DNA of 64,000 nucleotides from Thuidium tamariscinum. Lineage: Eukaryota > Streptophyta > Bryopsida > Hypnales > Thuidiaceae. Under the pieces are notes generated by a model that worked only from the letters and a program-made list of their open reading frames with translations, was not told where the DNA came from and did no database searches. The stretch is from positions 41,774,821 through 41,838,820 of the forward strand of contig OX344750.2 in assembly GCA_947034885.2 (NCBI GenBank), read 5' to 3'. Positions 12,134-25,369 of the stretch are shown here, one piece after another (within the stretch, counting starts at the first letter, position 1; each line of letters begins with the position of its first letter). The translations under genes were made by a program, and so were the position numbers.

Positions 12134-12715
12134 GTTGCTCTCTGTGCTTTCAACAATTTTTGAGTACGTAATCTATCAAAGTAGAATAAGACCAATGTAA
12201 ACGAAATGAAAACTAAATCTATCTCAAGAAAAGAGCTTTTACTGAGAAAATAACTTCCTCAATGGACCATATGTATTCTTATTGAAAGAACAGTGATGAG
12301 CATGCCACAGGACAGCGGTAGTTAATGGAGATGAAAGTATGCACAGTGTGTCTTTAAAATGGCGCATTGCAATTGTAATTTGCAACCGTCATTGCTCCCA
12401 AATTGGTGCTTCTTTATTTTGAAATGGCACACTCCTTGGTACTTAATTGAATGCCTCCATGTGTGGAATAAATCTCACTATCTCATAAACATTTCAGAAA
12501 TATTCTCGTCTCTCTGATAGGCACTGTCAGGCAAATCTGCTTCGCCTTTATTTGCCATTATGTTTACTTTTATAACCAATTATATAGTTCATTTAAGACT
12601 AAATTATAGCACATTACCTTTTCTATAATAAACCGCTTGTAGCTCTAAAACCACGCACTTAAAATGCATATGCAAACTTTTAACAAATGAAGTTCATTTT
12701 ACAACCAGACTGCTC

Positions 12716-12723
12716 TATTTATA
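12716..12723 (-). promoter_or_regulatory. TATA box candidate for the pogo transposase
   Basis: TATAAATA on the minus strand, about 55 bp inside the right TIR and about 580 bp upstream of the transposase ATG. Position and sequence suit a promoter, but no transcript evidence exists here. Confidence 0.45.
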
Positions 12724-12753
12724 GACCTTCTGTAGGGTCCATTCTTAGTGCCC

Positions 12754-12777
12754 GCTCCACTTACGAGCCCTCTACCT
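12754..12777 (-). repeat. Right terminal inverted repeat of pogo element
   Basis: Reverse complement of the left TIR over 24 bp, followed by TA (12778-12779). Confidence 0.85.
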
Positions 12778-12779
12778 TA

Positions 12780-13968
12780 TTAGAGTTGAGGACTTAAAAC
12801 TATAAGAGCCTAGTGCTTCCAATTTTCTTGAATGTGAAATCAAATATATAATTTTAGATATAAAAGTAGAGGCCTTCAATCTTAATAGTCAAATCAATTG
12901 GACTTGCAAAAATTAATTGTAAAATAGATAAATGAATAATAATACTACAAGAATTGAAAACCAAATAAATAAAAATGAAAGTCAATCCTTTTACTCTTAC
13001 CACTTTAAGCCAATATATATAAATCACCAAAAAATACACTTAGGTACTTCACTATACTTTATAATCCATATATACATGAGTTGAAACTTATTATTTTGGG
13101 ATCTATTTAGCAATTATTTCACAATAGATATGCCTTAGTTTTTTTTCTACTTTTACTTTTTAATACACTTTATGACACCCTATAGTAGTAATGATTGAAA
13201 TTTGATGCATTTAAATATGTATCTATTGTAATACAAAAATTTATAAACAATTTTAGGTTTGATTTGTGTACAATATGTGTAGTCAAATTACAATTAAACA
13301 CAACCCTTACAAATGGGATATATACAAGCATCATGTATCAAATATTTCATACAAATGAATCATACATATACAATAAAAAAAATTAAAAAACCCAAAGAAA
13401 CTAAAGACTCTATAAAAAGTACAAAGTATTATATTTGCTAAGCTTGATTTTTGTACTATGTCATTGAAAATTATTCGATACAAATTTGACTTGGAATAAA
13501 TGAACTAATAACAACCCATAATGAGATGTTATTAATTATTTTGTCTATTTGCAAATGAAAAATGGAAGCTCTTCATGTAGTTTTCTCTTTTCTAGGACAA
13601 CTCTTTGCGTAGATTTAGAAATTATGTACTATAGATCATTACTATGTATTGAATAGTAGGTATAACATTAGGGAGATTTGAGGGCAAAGGAGGGCCATAT
13701 CATGATCGTTCCCTTATTTGTTCCCTGTGATGTCTTGAAACAATAAATCAACTTATAATGGCTAAATTTTCAAATTTTTCAAAAAAAAATTTCAAAAATT
13801 TCAAAAGTGTTAAGAAACATAAAAATTATTTTTTCTTAAATTCAAAAATTTATACTTAATTTGATTAATTATTTAAATTGTTATTTTCTAACATAACAAT
13901 TTTTAGACCATATTAGACTATTGATGTGGCATATTCCAATGGTCTTAGAACTCAAGATAACTCGATGT
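12780..13968. other. AT-rich intergenic DNA, no gene
   Basis: Nothing beyond short chance open frames and A/T runs. Confidence 0.5.
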
Positions 13969-13976
13969 CTTTCAAT

Positions 13977-14274
13977 CTCGGAGAGGACACTTCTTGTGTA
14001 TTTGGGGGACCCACGTGCGGCGGTGGGGTATTTTTAGGGGAGCTATCAATTACTTGTAATCATTACTTGGCAACATTAAAAGAGCCCCTATTTTACCATA
14101 AAGTGGAAAAATCAGCCATATTATCATCCCTATTTTATTTTTAAAACACTTTGCTTTTTTAATGTCCCCTATTTTATATATAAATTTCTTATAAATTTTA
14201 CCCAAGATTATTTAAATGTACCCTATCTTCCGCCACACGTAGGTTATTAAAAAACGGGAAGTGTCCTCCCCTAG
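13977..14274. mobile_element. hAT-type MITE with 8-bp duplication
   Basis: A 298-bp element. The left end CTCGGAGAGGACACTTC matches the inverted right end CTAGGGGAGGACACTTC, and further inside CACGTGCGGCGG pairs with CCGCCACACGT. It is flanked by the exact 8-bp direct repeat CTTTCAAT (13969-13976 and 14275-14282), the duplication length of hAT elements. It has no coding capacity. Confidence 0.82.
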
Positions 14275-14282
14275 CTTTCAAT

Positions 14283-17200
14283 GCCTTGAAATCTTCCCTA
14301 ATGTATGGTACACTTCAAAATAGTGATGGTATAGTAACTTGAATATTTTCTAAATTATTAGCTTCAAAATTTAAAATGTATCATTTAGTAAGTCTTACAT
14401 TGTTTTCAATGTAATACTATAATCACTAATAAAGTACTTGAAAAAATACAAAACAAAATGTACGATATGCATAATGTGCTCTACTCTACTTACAACTAGT
14501 AGAAGACAAAAGAACTCAAGTCTTTGTTATTATGCATTGCATTGTTATATATCATGTCATTGTAAAACCTAGGGATGCCCACTATCATAAAATTGTGAGA
14601 GTTTAAGGAACCAAAAGGAGGTTTTAGTAATCTTGAGCTAGTTTATTTTTACATTAGTAGGCAATTGGGAAATTTTAGAAGGGCTAATAATCATCTCATG
14701 TGAAATTTTTATATCCTAGTAATGAAAAGCCTTCATCTTCTTCTAAATTATGAGTGATCTTCTTGTCTAATTGTTGCTTTTGTGAACCTTAAACATTATC
14801 TTTATTATTTATGGGTGCAATTTTATAGTATAAAGCAATCATTAGATGAAATTTAAGGCCTCTAAGAGACTGCAAGTTCCCACAATCTGAGAATACAAAA
14901 ACTATAGAATTGTAGAAATCTAACTTGATCACAATTGTGCCACATCATTCATTAATTATTTTTTCAAATTTCATCTAATGTGTTTTCAAAATTCATGACT
15001 TGTCAATTTGCCTTATGACATAAATGTATAACAAAACCTACAAAGCATTAAGTTTCAATAATCCAAAGATCATTAAAAACAAATAAAGAAGACAAACAAG
15101 GACAGATTAAAACTAATGATAACTACAATATAAGACTGTATTTATCACAGACTCCAAGCATGCTTGGAGTACCCCATGTTTATTGTCAAAACCCAATAAG
15201 AAGTTAATAACCATTTTTATAAATAAATATGTCACTAGAGAATGTAATTTAGAAAGGTATGTGATGTTCAATATGAATCTTAAGCTATGGTGATTGTAAT
15301 GCTTGTACACCTTCAAATAAATGTTTCATAAATGACTATATTTGGGAATGTTGCTACAAGTGACTTTGATTTAGGAATGCATAAGGTGTATTCAAATGAT
15401 GTAATTGGAAGCGGTGAAATTTATTATTGTAGATAAACAACACTTGAAGACCTTTTAAAAAGTCTCAAAGCATTTTATAACACTTAAAATTTTTTATTTT
15501 ATAACTTGAAATGAAGAATTGTCTTTATTATTGTGGTTCACATGCCAAAAATGCCAATTTTTTTTCTTCCATACATTTTTTTTTGCAAGTAGGTTTGTCA
15601 GACTTCTATAGATGTTTATGTAATTTGAGGATAGAAATAATAAAATTTTCATTTCTACACCAAAAAACTTTATAAGAGTAGTTACAAAAATATTAAAAAC
15701 ATTCCTTAAATTGTCTTTGAGTAAGTAGTACATATCTTAGAAAAAGCTGTAGATACATGTTGGAGAAGAGTAGATCATGACTATAAATTTTGAATTTTAC
15801 ATTGTGTGAAGAAGATGTCATCTTCATCATTTTCCTACTTTTTGGTTTTGCTACTTATCTTCTCTATCCTATTGCAATTCTTTCTTTGTTTTATTGAAGT
15901 ATTGATTGATTGTTCTAATTTTTTTAGTTTGTTTCACATTGTTCTATTATAATTAGAATTGCTCTTTGTAGAAGTTGTTACATGCATGTATATAGTATTA
16001 GCATATTTTGAGTATGTTCTTTGTTGTATAACTAATTTTCTAAAAGATGTATTAAATTGCATGTTGATTTTCTTTACTAGTTGGCATTATGGTTTGTTTT
16101 TTACTACAAAAATTTGTATATTGGAGTTTTAAATATTAAAATAAGGAATAGAATGCATTCTATTTTATTCTTCTATGATTTACAAAACTTGTACAAATCT
16201 TTCTTTCATTTAAAATAATATTTATCTTATAAATCACAAATCACCTAAATTTTTAGAGTATTGATTAGAATGACATTTTCTATGTAAGTGCCCAAGGTTG
16301 CTATTCTACGAGCATATGAGCATGAGCTTGTCAACTTGTGAGCATACAGTTTTTTAAAGATTACATCTAAAATTTTGGCCAAAATTTATTAACTTTAGTA
16401 AATTTTAATATCTATTACCATAGACCTATTACTATGGTCTCTTCAACAATCTTATTGTACCATTTATTGTACTTTATTAGATTTTAAGAAAAAAAAATTG
16501 GTGACTAATTAGAATTCTTTTGAAGTCAAATTAGGTTATTTCATTTAAATTTAGATTTTTATGATGACTTCCTTTCCTCTTCTTTCTTCCCAATATGTAT
16601 CTTATCAAGATGACAAGTGTTCAATCCTCTTTTCAATGTTGAGACATATCAAGAAAAAAGAAGGGAGTGATCAACTAAACAACCATTCTAAAACAATTTT
16701 TTTTTCATAATTGAAGATAATTCTTCTTTTGAAATTCTTAAAATTCTCTTCTCTTTATACTACTATAAGGCCAAGCTCTCCGTAGGGTCAAGTCTTTGCT
16801 AGCCAATACTTTCTATAGGGCCAAGGTTCCATGCTTGGTCAGGTATGGCTAGGGTTCTCTACCACTAGGTAGGGCATTCTCCACAAGCCTCTAGTCCTTC
16901 ACTGCCTACTAGGGGGTTCTCCGCCCTAGAAGACCCTCTCCATGTGGCCACATGTGCCCTACCAGTATACTATAGAGACTATATAGTTCTTCTATGGAAT
17001 AGAATTTGGTCCAACAAATAGAAGGAGAAAGGGGGAAGAAAGTAGAAGAATTTGAGAATTTGACTTTAGACAAAACTCTTTAATTTTAACAAATTACACT
17101 AAGAAAAGGATAGAATATAATTTAAAAACTTTTACAATTAAACTCTCAATCTCTTGAAACTCTAATAGATAGAACTTCTAATAGCAAGTGAAGAGAATGT

Positions 17201-20085
17201 AGAAAATACTTGGGGTTTGAAAGAAAGATTTGAAAGTTGATATAATTAATGAAAATCATTGAGAAAGAATTAGAACCATTAGAATTTAGATAGAATAATA
17301 ATTGACTTGAGAATGAAGTAGTAAGTTGAGAAAAGTCAATTATTATTTTGAAACAATATCCAAGGTTCACATTTGAGATGCAATAATGGAGTAGAATAGT
17401 GTAGAAGGAAAAAAATAGAATAGAAGAAAATGGTAATAGTGGAAATCACATTCAAATTTGTATTGAAACATCATTTTTAAGTGGTGGCAAAAACTATCCA
17501 ATGATGACAAATGCCTTAGAATGAAATGGCATCATTAATAACCTTCAAAATGATGTCCCTCCTAAGGTGAGTTGTTAATTACTCTCTTTGCTTTTAATTT
17601 TCAAAGTTAGTAGTTCAAAACTAGCAACCAAAGTTCAAATTCAAATCAAAGTGTTTAAGTCAAGTTTTTCCAAGATTTAAACTCACAAACTTATAGATTA
17701 GATTCAAAGATTTTCAAAAACATCTCATATTTAGAAAATAAATTCAAAATAAAGAAGGTATGAGTGAATGAAGTTTGTAGTTAAAATTGAATGAAAACTA
17801 GTTAGACTAACACATTTAGAACAAGTTGTGAGAATTGGAAAAAAGCCATGTAGTCAAGTTCATAAGTAGGGAAAAAAATTCAATTTCAAGTTTTAGATTA
17901 GAAAAAATTAGTGAATGAAGTTTGACAAATTGATTAGTAGTTAAACTTCATCCCTTAATAACTCCTAGAAGAAAAATTCAAATACTAAGTGTTGTAGCAA
18001 TTTAGAAAGCTAGAATGAATGTCTACAAGAAAAAAAATATAAAATTGCTAAAAATAAAAATTAATAATTTTCTTTTGAGATTTAAATAATAAAAAATTCT
18101 TTAACAAAGAACTTAGAAAATAGATTAGAGAAAGAAGTTAGCACAATAGACTAATAAAATGAATTAATTAAAACTTGTAGGTACTTAATTCTTGAGAAAA
18201 GACTTAAAAAAAAAAAAGAATTAGAAGGATGAAGTTTTAAGTTGAGTTTCAATGAGAACTTAGAGGAAGTAGTCTAATAAGTTCAAACTTAGAATTTAAG
18301 CAAAACACATATTGTAATTGCACTTGCAAAGTTTCAAATCAATTTGAATTAGAGAGATAGTTTAAAGTTGTGAATGAAGTTTAATGAATTGAGTCGTGGT
18401 CAAACTTCATAGCCCATAACTTTGGCTAGGAAGGTTGGATAAAAATAAATTTTATATTTTGTGAAAGAATTTTTTTTTCACAAGTTGATATTAGTAGTTT
18501 TAGTTTAATACATCTTTCATAAGAACCTCAATAGCCTAATTAATCTAGTCATTTACTTTACTATTAATCCTTAAAGTTGTACTTTGGATCGTTTCTACAT
18601 ATTTGAATATTCTAAAGTACTACAAAAGATTCATTCCTTAGAAGATACAATGAATTAACACTTGGACACTCAATTCGTCAAAATAATTTCAATGTTTAAG
18701 AACCTAATTGTGCTCGATTATTTACCAAAGATGAATAAATCAACACTTACAGCAGCTCCTCTAAATCATCTATTGTTTGTGAAAAAAGCCAAGTCAAATG
18801 TTGCAAACAAACCTAGAAGTCCTCACTTTTCTTTTGCTTGTGGTGTAGCTTGAGGCCTCTCTATCATCTTCATTGCTCCCAGTTATATTTGCACAAATTT
18901 TAGAGATGGTGTTTAAAAATGTCAAAAAACTATCAAAAAGAAAATCTGCTCTAGTGCCTTTTTGAAATTTGTTGATAACTTCTAGTTAGAATCATGAAGT
19001 GTAAGAAAAATTTGGAATTAAAACTTAGCTTGGTTACACAAATTTCTTTAATTCAAAATATTTTGAAAAAAATAATTCTACTATGCCTCAATGAGGTTTG
19101 TATTTCTATTTTGAACACAATACTTGTTTTAATTTCAATTGACTTAGTGTTGAAATTGTGAAAGATAAAAAAAAAATTGGGGATTAGTGCAATAGCTATT
19201 CATAGACATGATGCTGTGTGATTATTACACTAATTTCATATTTCTTAAATAGGCACTAATATTGCACAAAGTTAAATACTCATCACTAAATTACTGAAGT
19301 TATACATTTTCAGTCTTACATAGTTATTGTGCAATTTTAATACTTCAAATTCAAATATGAATAATATGCATAAACTTCATTGTAATTAACAATGACAATA
19401 TTGTGTTGTAACAATATTTTCAAATGAATGAATGCATGAAAGTAACGTCCAACAATAATCATATGATAACAATTGACAGTTCATGATAGGGAAACTTTGT
19501 GATGTTGTATTTGAAGTTTTGAAGTATAGAAATTGTAGATTATTAGATGAAAAGAGATTTTTTTACCTATTTTTATTCATCAACCGTGAAAGCTTCAGTA
19601 TGACATTTGTCTCCAAACTTTAAAGAAGTCACTATTAGATTTGACCACACCTCCTACAGTCTTGTTTGATGAAGTTGAGGATATTAATATGAGATTGTTT
19701 TTTGTGGCACTAACTTAGAGCATGTGCAGCTTAGCAATAGAAATGATGATCAAATGTGATTGGCTCTAGCTCATATGTCTACTTTCAAATTGTCTCTTTT
19801 TAAACAAATAGAAATTGCAAGTGAATGATTTCTAGTAGAACTACAGTTTTGGATGCATGCACATATATTACACTCTTTCTTAAAACCAGTAATTGGTGCA
19901 ACTTCTTTTGAAGAGATACCTCTAATGCAAATCTTGCATCTTCTTCTATAGCATAGCTAAAAACTTCAATTGATATGAAGAATGGCTAGATAGTAACCTC
20001 GTGAGAGTCATTCAAGCACTTTTTTGCTAAAGAACATGAATTAGAAAACGCTAAGAGAACTATGTGAGGTTATATATACAACTCT
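14283..20085. other. AT-rich repeat-derived DNA, no gene recognised
   Basis: No coding sequence could be supported. 16760-16970 is less AT-rich and holds several copies of a short tatagggcc/ctagggc motif. 17550-18560 repeats phrases such as gaatgaagtttgacaaattg and ggtcaaacttcat, which also occur in the LTR-like units at 23-25 kb and 53-54 kb, so it may be an old diverged relative. The rest is unremarkable. Confidence 0.4.
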
Positions 20086-20089
20086 ACTA

Positions 20090-20470
20090 AACTGCTCAAA
20101 AATTGTCATGTATCTATGTTGATTTTAAAGTTTTAAAAATTATCATATAGATTTAAGTAGAACTTATCCATTTATGTTTTGCAATTCTCAAAGAATTATC
20201 CTATTCATAAATCATTTCTTAAGTTGATTTAAAAACAAATTAAATAGTATCCGAGAATTAAGCATGACCTTGTTTTAGTATTTATATCCCAAAAAGTCTG
20301 CTCAATTATTAGAAAATTCTCATATTGATTTCAAAGTAAAAAAAAATAATGTTGATGTGACAAAAAACATTTTCTTTCTAATTTTGGACTATTGTTTAAT
20401 GTGAACTTAATCTTTTCAATTTTGAAGTCAATTTGTCTTTCAAAATGTAAATAGAGCTTATTGTTAATTC
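20090..20470 (+). repeat. Outlying copies of the ~106-bp satellite
   Basis: Carries the same unit as the 27.4-29.3 kb array: gatttaagtagaacttatcc, then ttttgcaattctcaaagaat and a TTGATTT block. It is closely similar, in the same orientation, to 31035-31400. Confidence 0.6.
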
Positions 20471-21055
20471 CATTTCCATTCCCATGTCAAATAGACTTGT
20501 AGAAATTGAATGAGATCTAAAAGGGTGCAAACTAGATGAATTTGGAAAGGACTAATAGAAGAATTGGAAGAACAAGTTGACAATGCACCTCGCGGTAAAG
20601 AGTTGTCTTCCTAGTTTTGGGACTATATGTCCAAATGTCTAGTGGATTTTTCTTTAGTGGATACAAGTAGTATGATTCACAGTGTTATTGTTTTCCAATT
20701 GTGAATATATTCTAAGTTTTCCCTTGTGCAAATTGTATGTGTCTAATTGATTGGAGTTGAGACAACAGTTGGCTGTGAGCTCTTCACTTTCTTGTTTATT
20801 TGCCTAATTACTTTGTGTGTGCTTTAATTCTGTTGGAATTTGTAATCTTTGTCTAATTGCCAATGCAAGCTTATAGTTTTTATTATAATGAAATTTAGTT
20901 CTCAATGTCTAGTAGTCAGTATGATGGAATTGGAGAATTCACTCTGTATGGAAGTCAATTCAATGGAGCAGCAGGTGGCTGAAAATTATCCCAATTAAAT
21001 AATTTGTAAGAATGCAAGTTAAATCAAGTTGTCTAAAATTTGGCTTGTGGTAGCT
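20471..21055. other. Intergenic DNA with short TCTAATTGA-type motifs
   Basis: The phrase gtctaattga/ttgtctaattgcc occurs repeatedly between 20730 and 20870, as in the array at 25.4-27.0 kb. No gene. Confidence 0.4.
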
Positions 21056-22205
21056 TGTAAGTCCCGTCATTGTCACTCAGGCCTCATATTTCAATCCTAC
21101 TTTTTTTTGCTTATCGCTCATATTTAGGGTTATTGTGGTTAAAAATCAACTAAAAAGAGTGTTCAAAGTAGGATTGATACAATCCCCTATAATTATGAGG
21201 GATTGATTATAATTATTCCGGAGTACCTTAAAAGACTCCTTAGAGCCAAATTTTACGTCTTATTAGATGATTAGATGTGATATTAAGCAAATAATAGGAA
21301 ATTGCACTAATTCATATTCGGGAAATGAATTAGTGCAAAGGCATCAAGACTGGCCTTATCGGAATTCTTGAGAAGGATCCTGGTAGGATTGGGCTAAATG
21401 GCAACCATGGTATTCCAACAATTGCCCAAAAGCGTCACGGCAAAGTTAACTTGTAGAGATTCCCTTATATGGAAATGATTCCTCCTCAGAGGAATTAATT
21501 CCGCTATAGTACAATTTATACTTTATTTAGATAATGTAGGTTTTCAGCAAAACTTTGCACTTGTCTTTAGGGGGCTTTTTAAAAGGTCCCCTAAAAGTTT
21601 CGTAATTTTTTAAATTATGGAAATGACTCCATCGAAAGTCAACTACTTTTATTGGCAATGGGAAATTCCTAGAAAATTCCATGGTGATGGTAAAATCCCA
21701 CTAAAAATTAGGATAGTATTTTTAGCATAAATAAGCGTCTTGCCAAATTTCAAGACATTTTGACATCGTCAAGTACCAGAACCGGCAATTGCGACAACTT
21801 TTCATAGTTTTATCTAAATCTTTGTAGGTTGATCAACGTATGGGGGGCATACGGTGTCTAATTTCAGTCAAATTAGACTCTTTTCTAGCATTCTTGGAAC
21901 TTCCCAACAACCCTAGCTAGTCAAAACTTTTGAGAAAAATCAATTCCAAAAGATGAATTTTCTACCCTTTTCACTGGATAGTAATTGTTAGCTTTTGAGT
22001 GCAATTAGGCTCCAAGAGTAAGAGGTAGGGGTTCCCTTCAGCTAATTTAGGTCTTTTGAAGCTATTGGTACTATCCGTTTGTCAATTTGACCATTTCTAT
22101 AAAAGTTAAGTAGTCATAGCAGTAGAGTAGATTTTTTAAAGTTGAATTGTTGTTTTTTTAGGGAGTTTAGAACGTAACTTGAGGGGGGAAGAGGCCTTGG
22201 AAATG

Positions 22206-22213
22206 TATAAAAG
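22206..22213 (+). promoter_or_regulatory. TATA box of LTR-like copy 1
   Basis: TATAAAAG followed by a C/T-rich leader, at the position equivalent to 62785 in copy 3. Confidence 0.5.
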
Positions 22214-23631
22214 GCCTCCCCTTCCCCTCATTTCACAACCTCTTATATACATATATCCTTTGGAGGCCTTAACCATTTTGCTTGTGTTTTGTTTTGAAGT
22301 CTTAACACCAAGATTATTTGATTTAAGTCTTTTGACAAGGGATTCACAGCTTGGATTGGCTTATCAAGGATCCCCCTAAGCTGAAACATTTGATTGAGGT
22401 CCTTATTTGCATCTGGGAAGTTTGGGTAGGATCCAAAATTCCTTTCAGTCCTTGAGTAAGCGGAACTTTGGCAAAATTATCCTAGAATTTGAGGCTCAAC
22501 CCTCTAAAATGGCAAAGCTATCACCAAAATTCTAGGATCCTTGTCTTAGCCAAAAATTCCATCAATTTACTTTCAAAATTCGGGCCTAAGCCTCTTGAAC
22601 GGCAAAGATTTGAACTTGCTCCTATTAATTATCCGGTTTGTTTTGCATAAAAGGGTCTCCCCAGGAGACTCCAAAAATTAGTTTTACTTGTGGCTAGCAA
22701 CTGTCAGGTTTTAGTTTTTTTGTTTCAAGTTCCGAAAATAGACCAGCCAACCCAAACTCCAAAGAGGCAGCTTGTACTGGCCAGTGGACCAGCTAGCAGC
22801 CCTACCAGCCACGGCAGTAGCCCAGCCAACACTAAGCCAGTCACTAACCACAGTTGACAAGATTGATTCAATACAGTACTGAACGATTAGCCAACTCAAT
22901 TAAGAGATGGCTCGGCTATGTATGGTTCCAATTAAGACATTCATATCAGGTTGATTGGAAACCAGATGGGAGGATACCCCAAAGGGTCCCAATTTTGAAT
23001 TTCTTTGAGAAAATACTACTGTCTAGTGTGTGTCTTAGAGGAAAATTTGTAGCTTTGGGATTTGAGATTTGATTGTAGGAAAAAGGATTGAGAATTAATT
23101 TTCAAAGTTGAAGTTAGCCAAAAGGAACAAGTGAGGAGAAATTTGGAAAAAACTCCCTGAAGGCCGTGATACAAAATTTTCCAATTTGGTTTAGGAAGGG
23201 CTAGAGGCCAGAGAGGAGCTAAGGAGTGAGAGTAATAAATCAGGGCAGGTCTGGTCTGGTCAAACTTGAGTTGACTACCAATCCATCAGCCTCCAATACA
23301 ACCAGCAGACTCCCAATCAATTGAAGCATAGCTAAGTACTAAAAAATCAATACAGAAAGGGAGGGGTACTCCAACATACCAGAGCCTTGTAGCAAGATAG
23401 TATACATACAAGTTCAGTTGGTAACCACAACCTGTTGAAGGTCCAATACAAGCAAACTTCCCAAAAAATTTCAATAATTGCAATTGCAAGCTCCAAATTT
23501 AAGTGCACAAGTGCAAGTGAAGGAGTTTGAGGAGGGTTTAAGCATTAGTATTGGGGAAGGAAGAAGGAGCTTGGGTGGTGCAAAAAACGACCATAGAATA
23601 AGTTGACTTCTCTAACCACGAATGTTTTAGA

Positions 23632-23635
23632 TTAA
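23632..23635. other. Empty TTAA target site
   Basis: GTTTTAGA-TTAA-AGACAAATAGA here corresponds to the sequence flanking the inserted element at 54729-55669, where TTAA is present on both sides. This is the unoccupied version of that site. Confidence 0.8.
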
Positions 23636-25369
23636 AGACAAATAGAAAAAAACAAATAAAATAATAATTTGACTTTGAGAAGTTCAAAGGTTTGCCAAAT
23701 TAGAGAAAAGTTGGAAAACCTTAGTTGTAGTGGAATTGACTTTTAAGACCATTTAGTGATTAATTTCAAAAATTAGATTATATTAGGATATTTTATAGAT
23801 TGACCTTGGAAGCCATTTAAAAGAAAAGAAAGGAGCTCAAAATATAAAGAAAACTACAAAAAGAAGTTAAAAGAAAAGAATGAGGTCTTGAAGGGAAATA
23901 CTTCATTCAAAAGTATTTAAGAGTGTAACAAACACCACATTAAAACATGAGAATGTCGAGATGGAAGTGCAGCAAGCGCAACATGGAGAATTTATGGAAT
24001 CACACAAAGATCTTGAAGTCGTCATAATTGAGGTTAGTCTTTGAAAATCCCCTTTCTTCTCATTTTTTCCACAATTTCCTTAAAACGTAGAATTTAGCCA
24101 TTAGTTTTTAATCTAAAAAGTAACACGAATTTAGAAGCTATCCAAAGCCCAACGTCATTAAAAATTAAACAAGATAGAATCAATAAGGAATGTATATCTT
24201 TGAACGTTAGACTTTTGATTAGAAGTAGAAGTAGAAAGTTAAAAGCCATAAACAATTCCAAAGAAAAGTAATTGATAGATAAATGTTGGTGGACCAGATA
24301 ACGAAAAAAATTTACTTATGATAATTTTATTCAAGGAATAATTAGTGAAAATTGGCTTTGATAAACTAGGGAAGGTAAAAGGATAAATCCAAAAGAATTT
24401 GACCATTTAGATTAAAAAAAAAGTTTAACAAGGTAAAATTTTGATGAACCGGTTAGCGGTCAAAATTTACCATAAAAAATCACTTTTATTCTAAAGTCAA
24501 ATATTGAGGTTTTTACTTCTGAAAGGATAAAATTATTCCTCTTTTAACTCAAATTATCTATTCCAGTGTTTAATCAAAGTAGTCAAAATTAGTCAAATAA
24601 TACATTAATGATATTAAAAGATAACCGAAGGAGAAATTAGAGATAGAATCCTATAAAAGACATCTTAAAACGGAAAAAACCCACATCTACTTTGAATTTG
24701 ATCAATTGGTGAGAAAGTTAGAATAGAACAAAATCTTAGCCAAAACTTGCTCATTTGTGTGAAAGTCAAATAGTATTGACCAAATCAATTGAACCTTTAG
24801 ACTCCCATAGATATTAAAAAATAGAAAATCACTAAAAAAAACTTATCCACTTTCGATAGTTAGAACAACCGCAGGTCCGCAGTCAATAGATGAAGTTTAG
24901 AAGGATAAATATCCCAACTTCATCCACAATTATTTGGTAAGGAATTAGGATTAACCATAGGTTTCCTTAACAAATTGGAAAGAATAAAACAAGTTCTACA
25001 AAGTTAATCCAATCCGCTTGACTTTTGAATATCGTTTGATAATACTTAATTGAATTGTCGTAGCTAGTTTCAACCAAACCTTATAGTAAAGTTATTTCAA
25101 CCTAGCAATTGCAAACGGGCTTATTAGGAGTAGGAAATTAGAAAGATCCATTGCTTGGAAGGCGTAATTGGATTACGCGTAGGTCAGATATCCACTAAGA
25201 ATTATCCACAAAAATAGTAGAACCTGGTTGTGTACACTTTATTCCAAGGGTGGGAATAAAGCGCCCACATAGCTTTGGGGAGAAACTGCCAGAAAGTCGA
25301 ATTGATTTACAGTATGGCTCCCAACATTACCACCCATCTGTGTAAGCATGGTCTAATTATCTAAATAAT

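Larger units (their letters stand above)
7440..12777 (-). mobile_element. Complete pogo/Tigger-type DNA transposon with TIRs
   Basis: A 5.34 kb element bounded by identical 24-bp terminal inverted repeats beginning AGGTAGAGGGCTCGTAAGTG (7440-7463, and inverted at 12754-12777). It is flanked by the dinucleotide TA on both sides (7438-7439 and 12778-12779), the duplication typical of the Tc1/mariner/pogo group. The minus strand carries a CENP-B-like DNA-binding plus DDE transposase (9569-12133), now a pseudogene. The 2 kb between the transposase end and the left TIR is unusually long for this group and has gene-like composition. The intact ends mean it could still be mobilised in trans. Confidence 0.88.
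21056..25165 (+). mobile_element. Non-coding LTR-retroelement-like unit, copy 1
   Basis: The first part (about 21056-22720) behaves like an LTR. It has a diverged start TGTAAGTCCCGTCATTGTCA comparable with the terminus at 61380, and a block ggtaaaatcccactaaaaat. The motif tatccgtttg follows, then a TATA box (22206) upstream of a pyrimidine-rich leader. Next comes a short CCAGCCA-rich stretch (22740-22850) and about 2.2 kb with no coding capacity. From about 23200 to 25160 it is the reverse complement of 53100-56000. It lacks gag or pol, so it resembles a large retrotransposon derivative. The ends are approximate. Confidence 0.6.
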
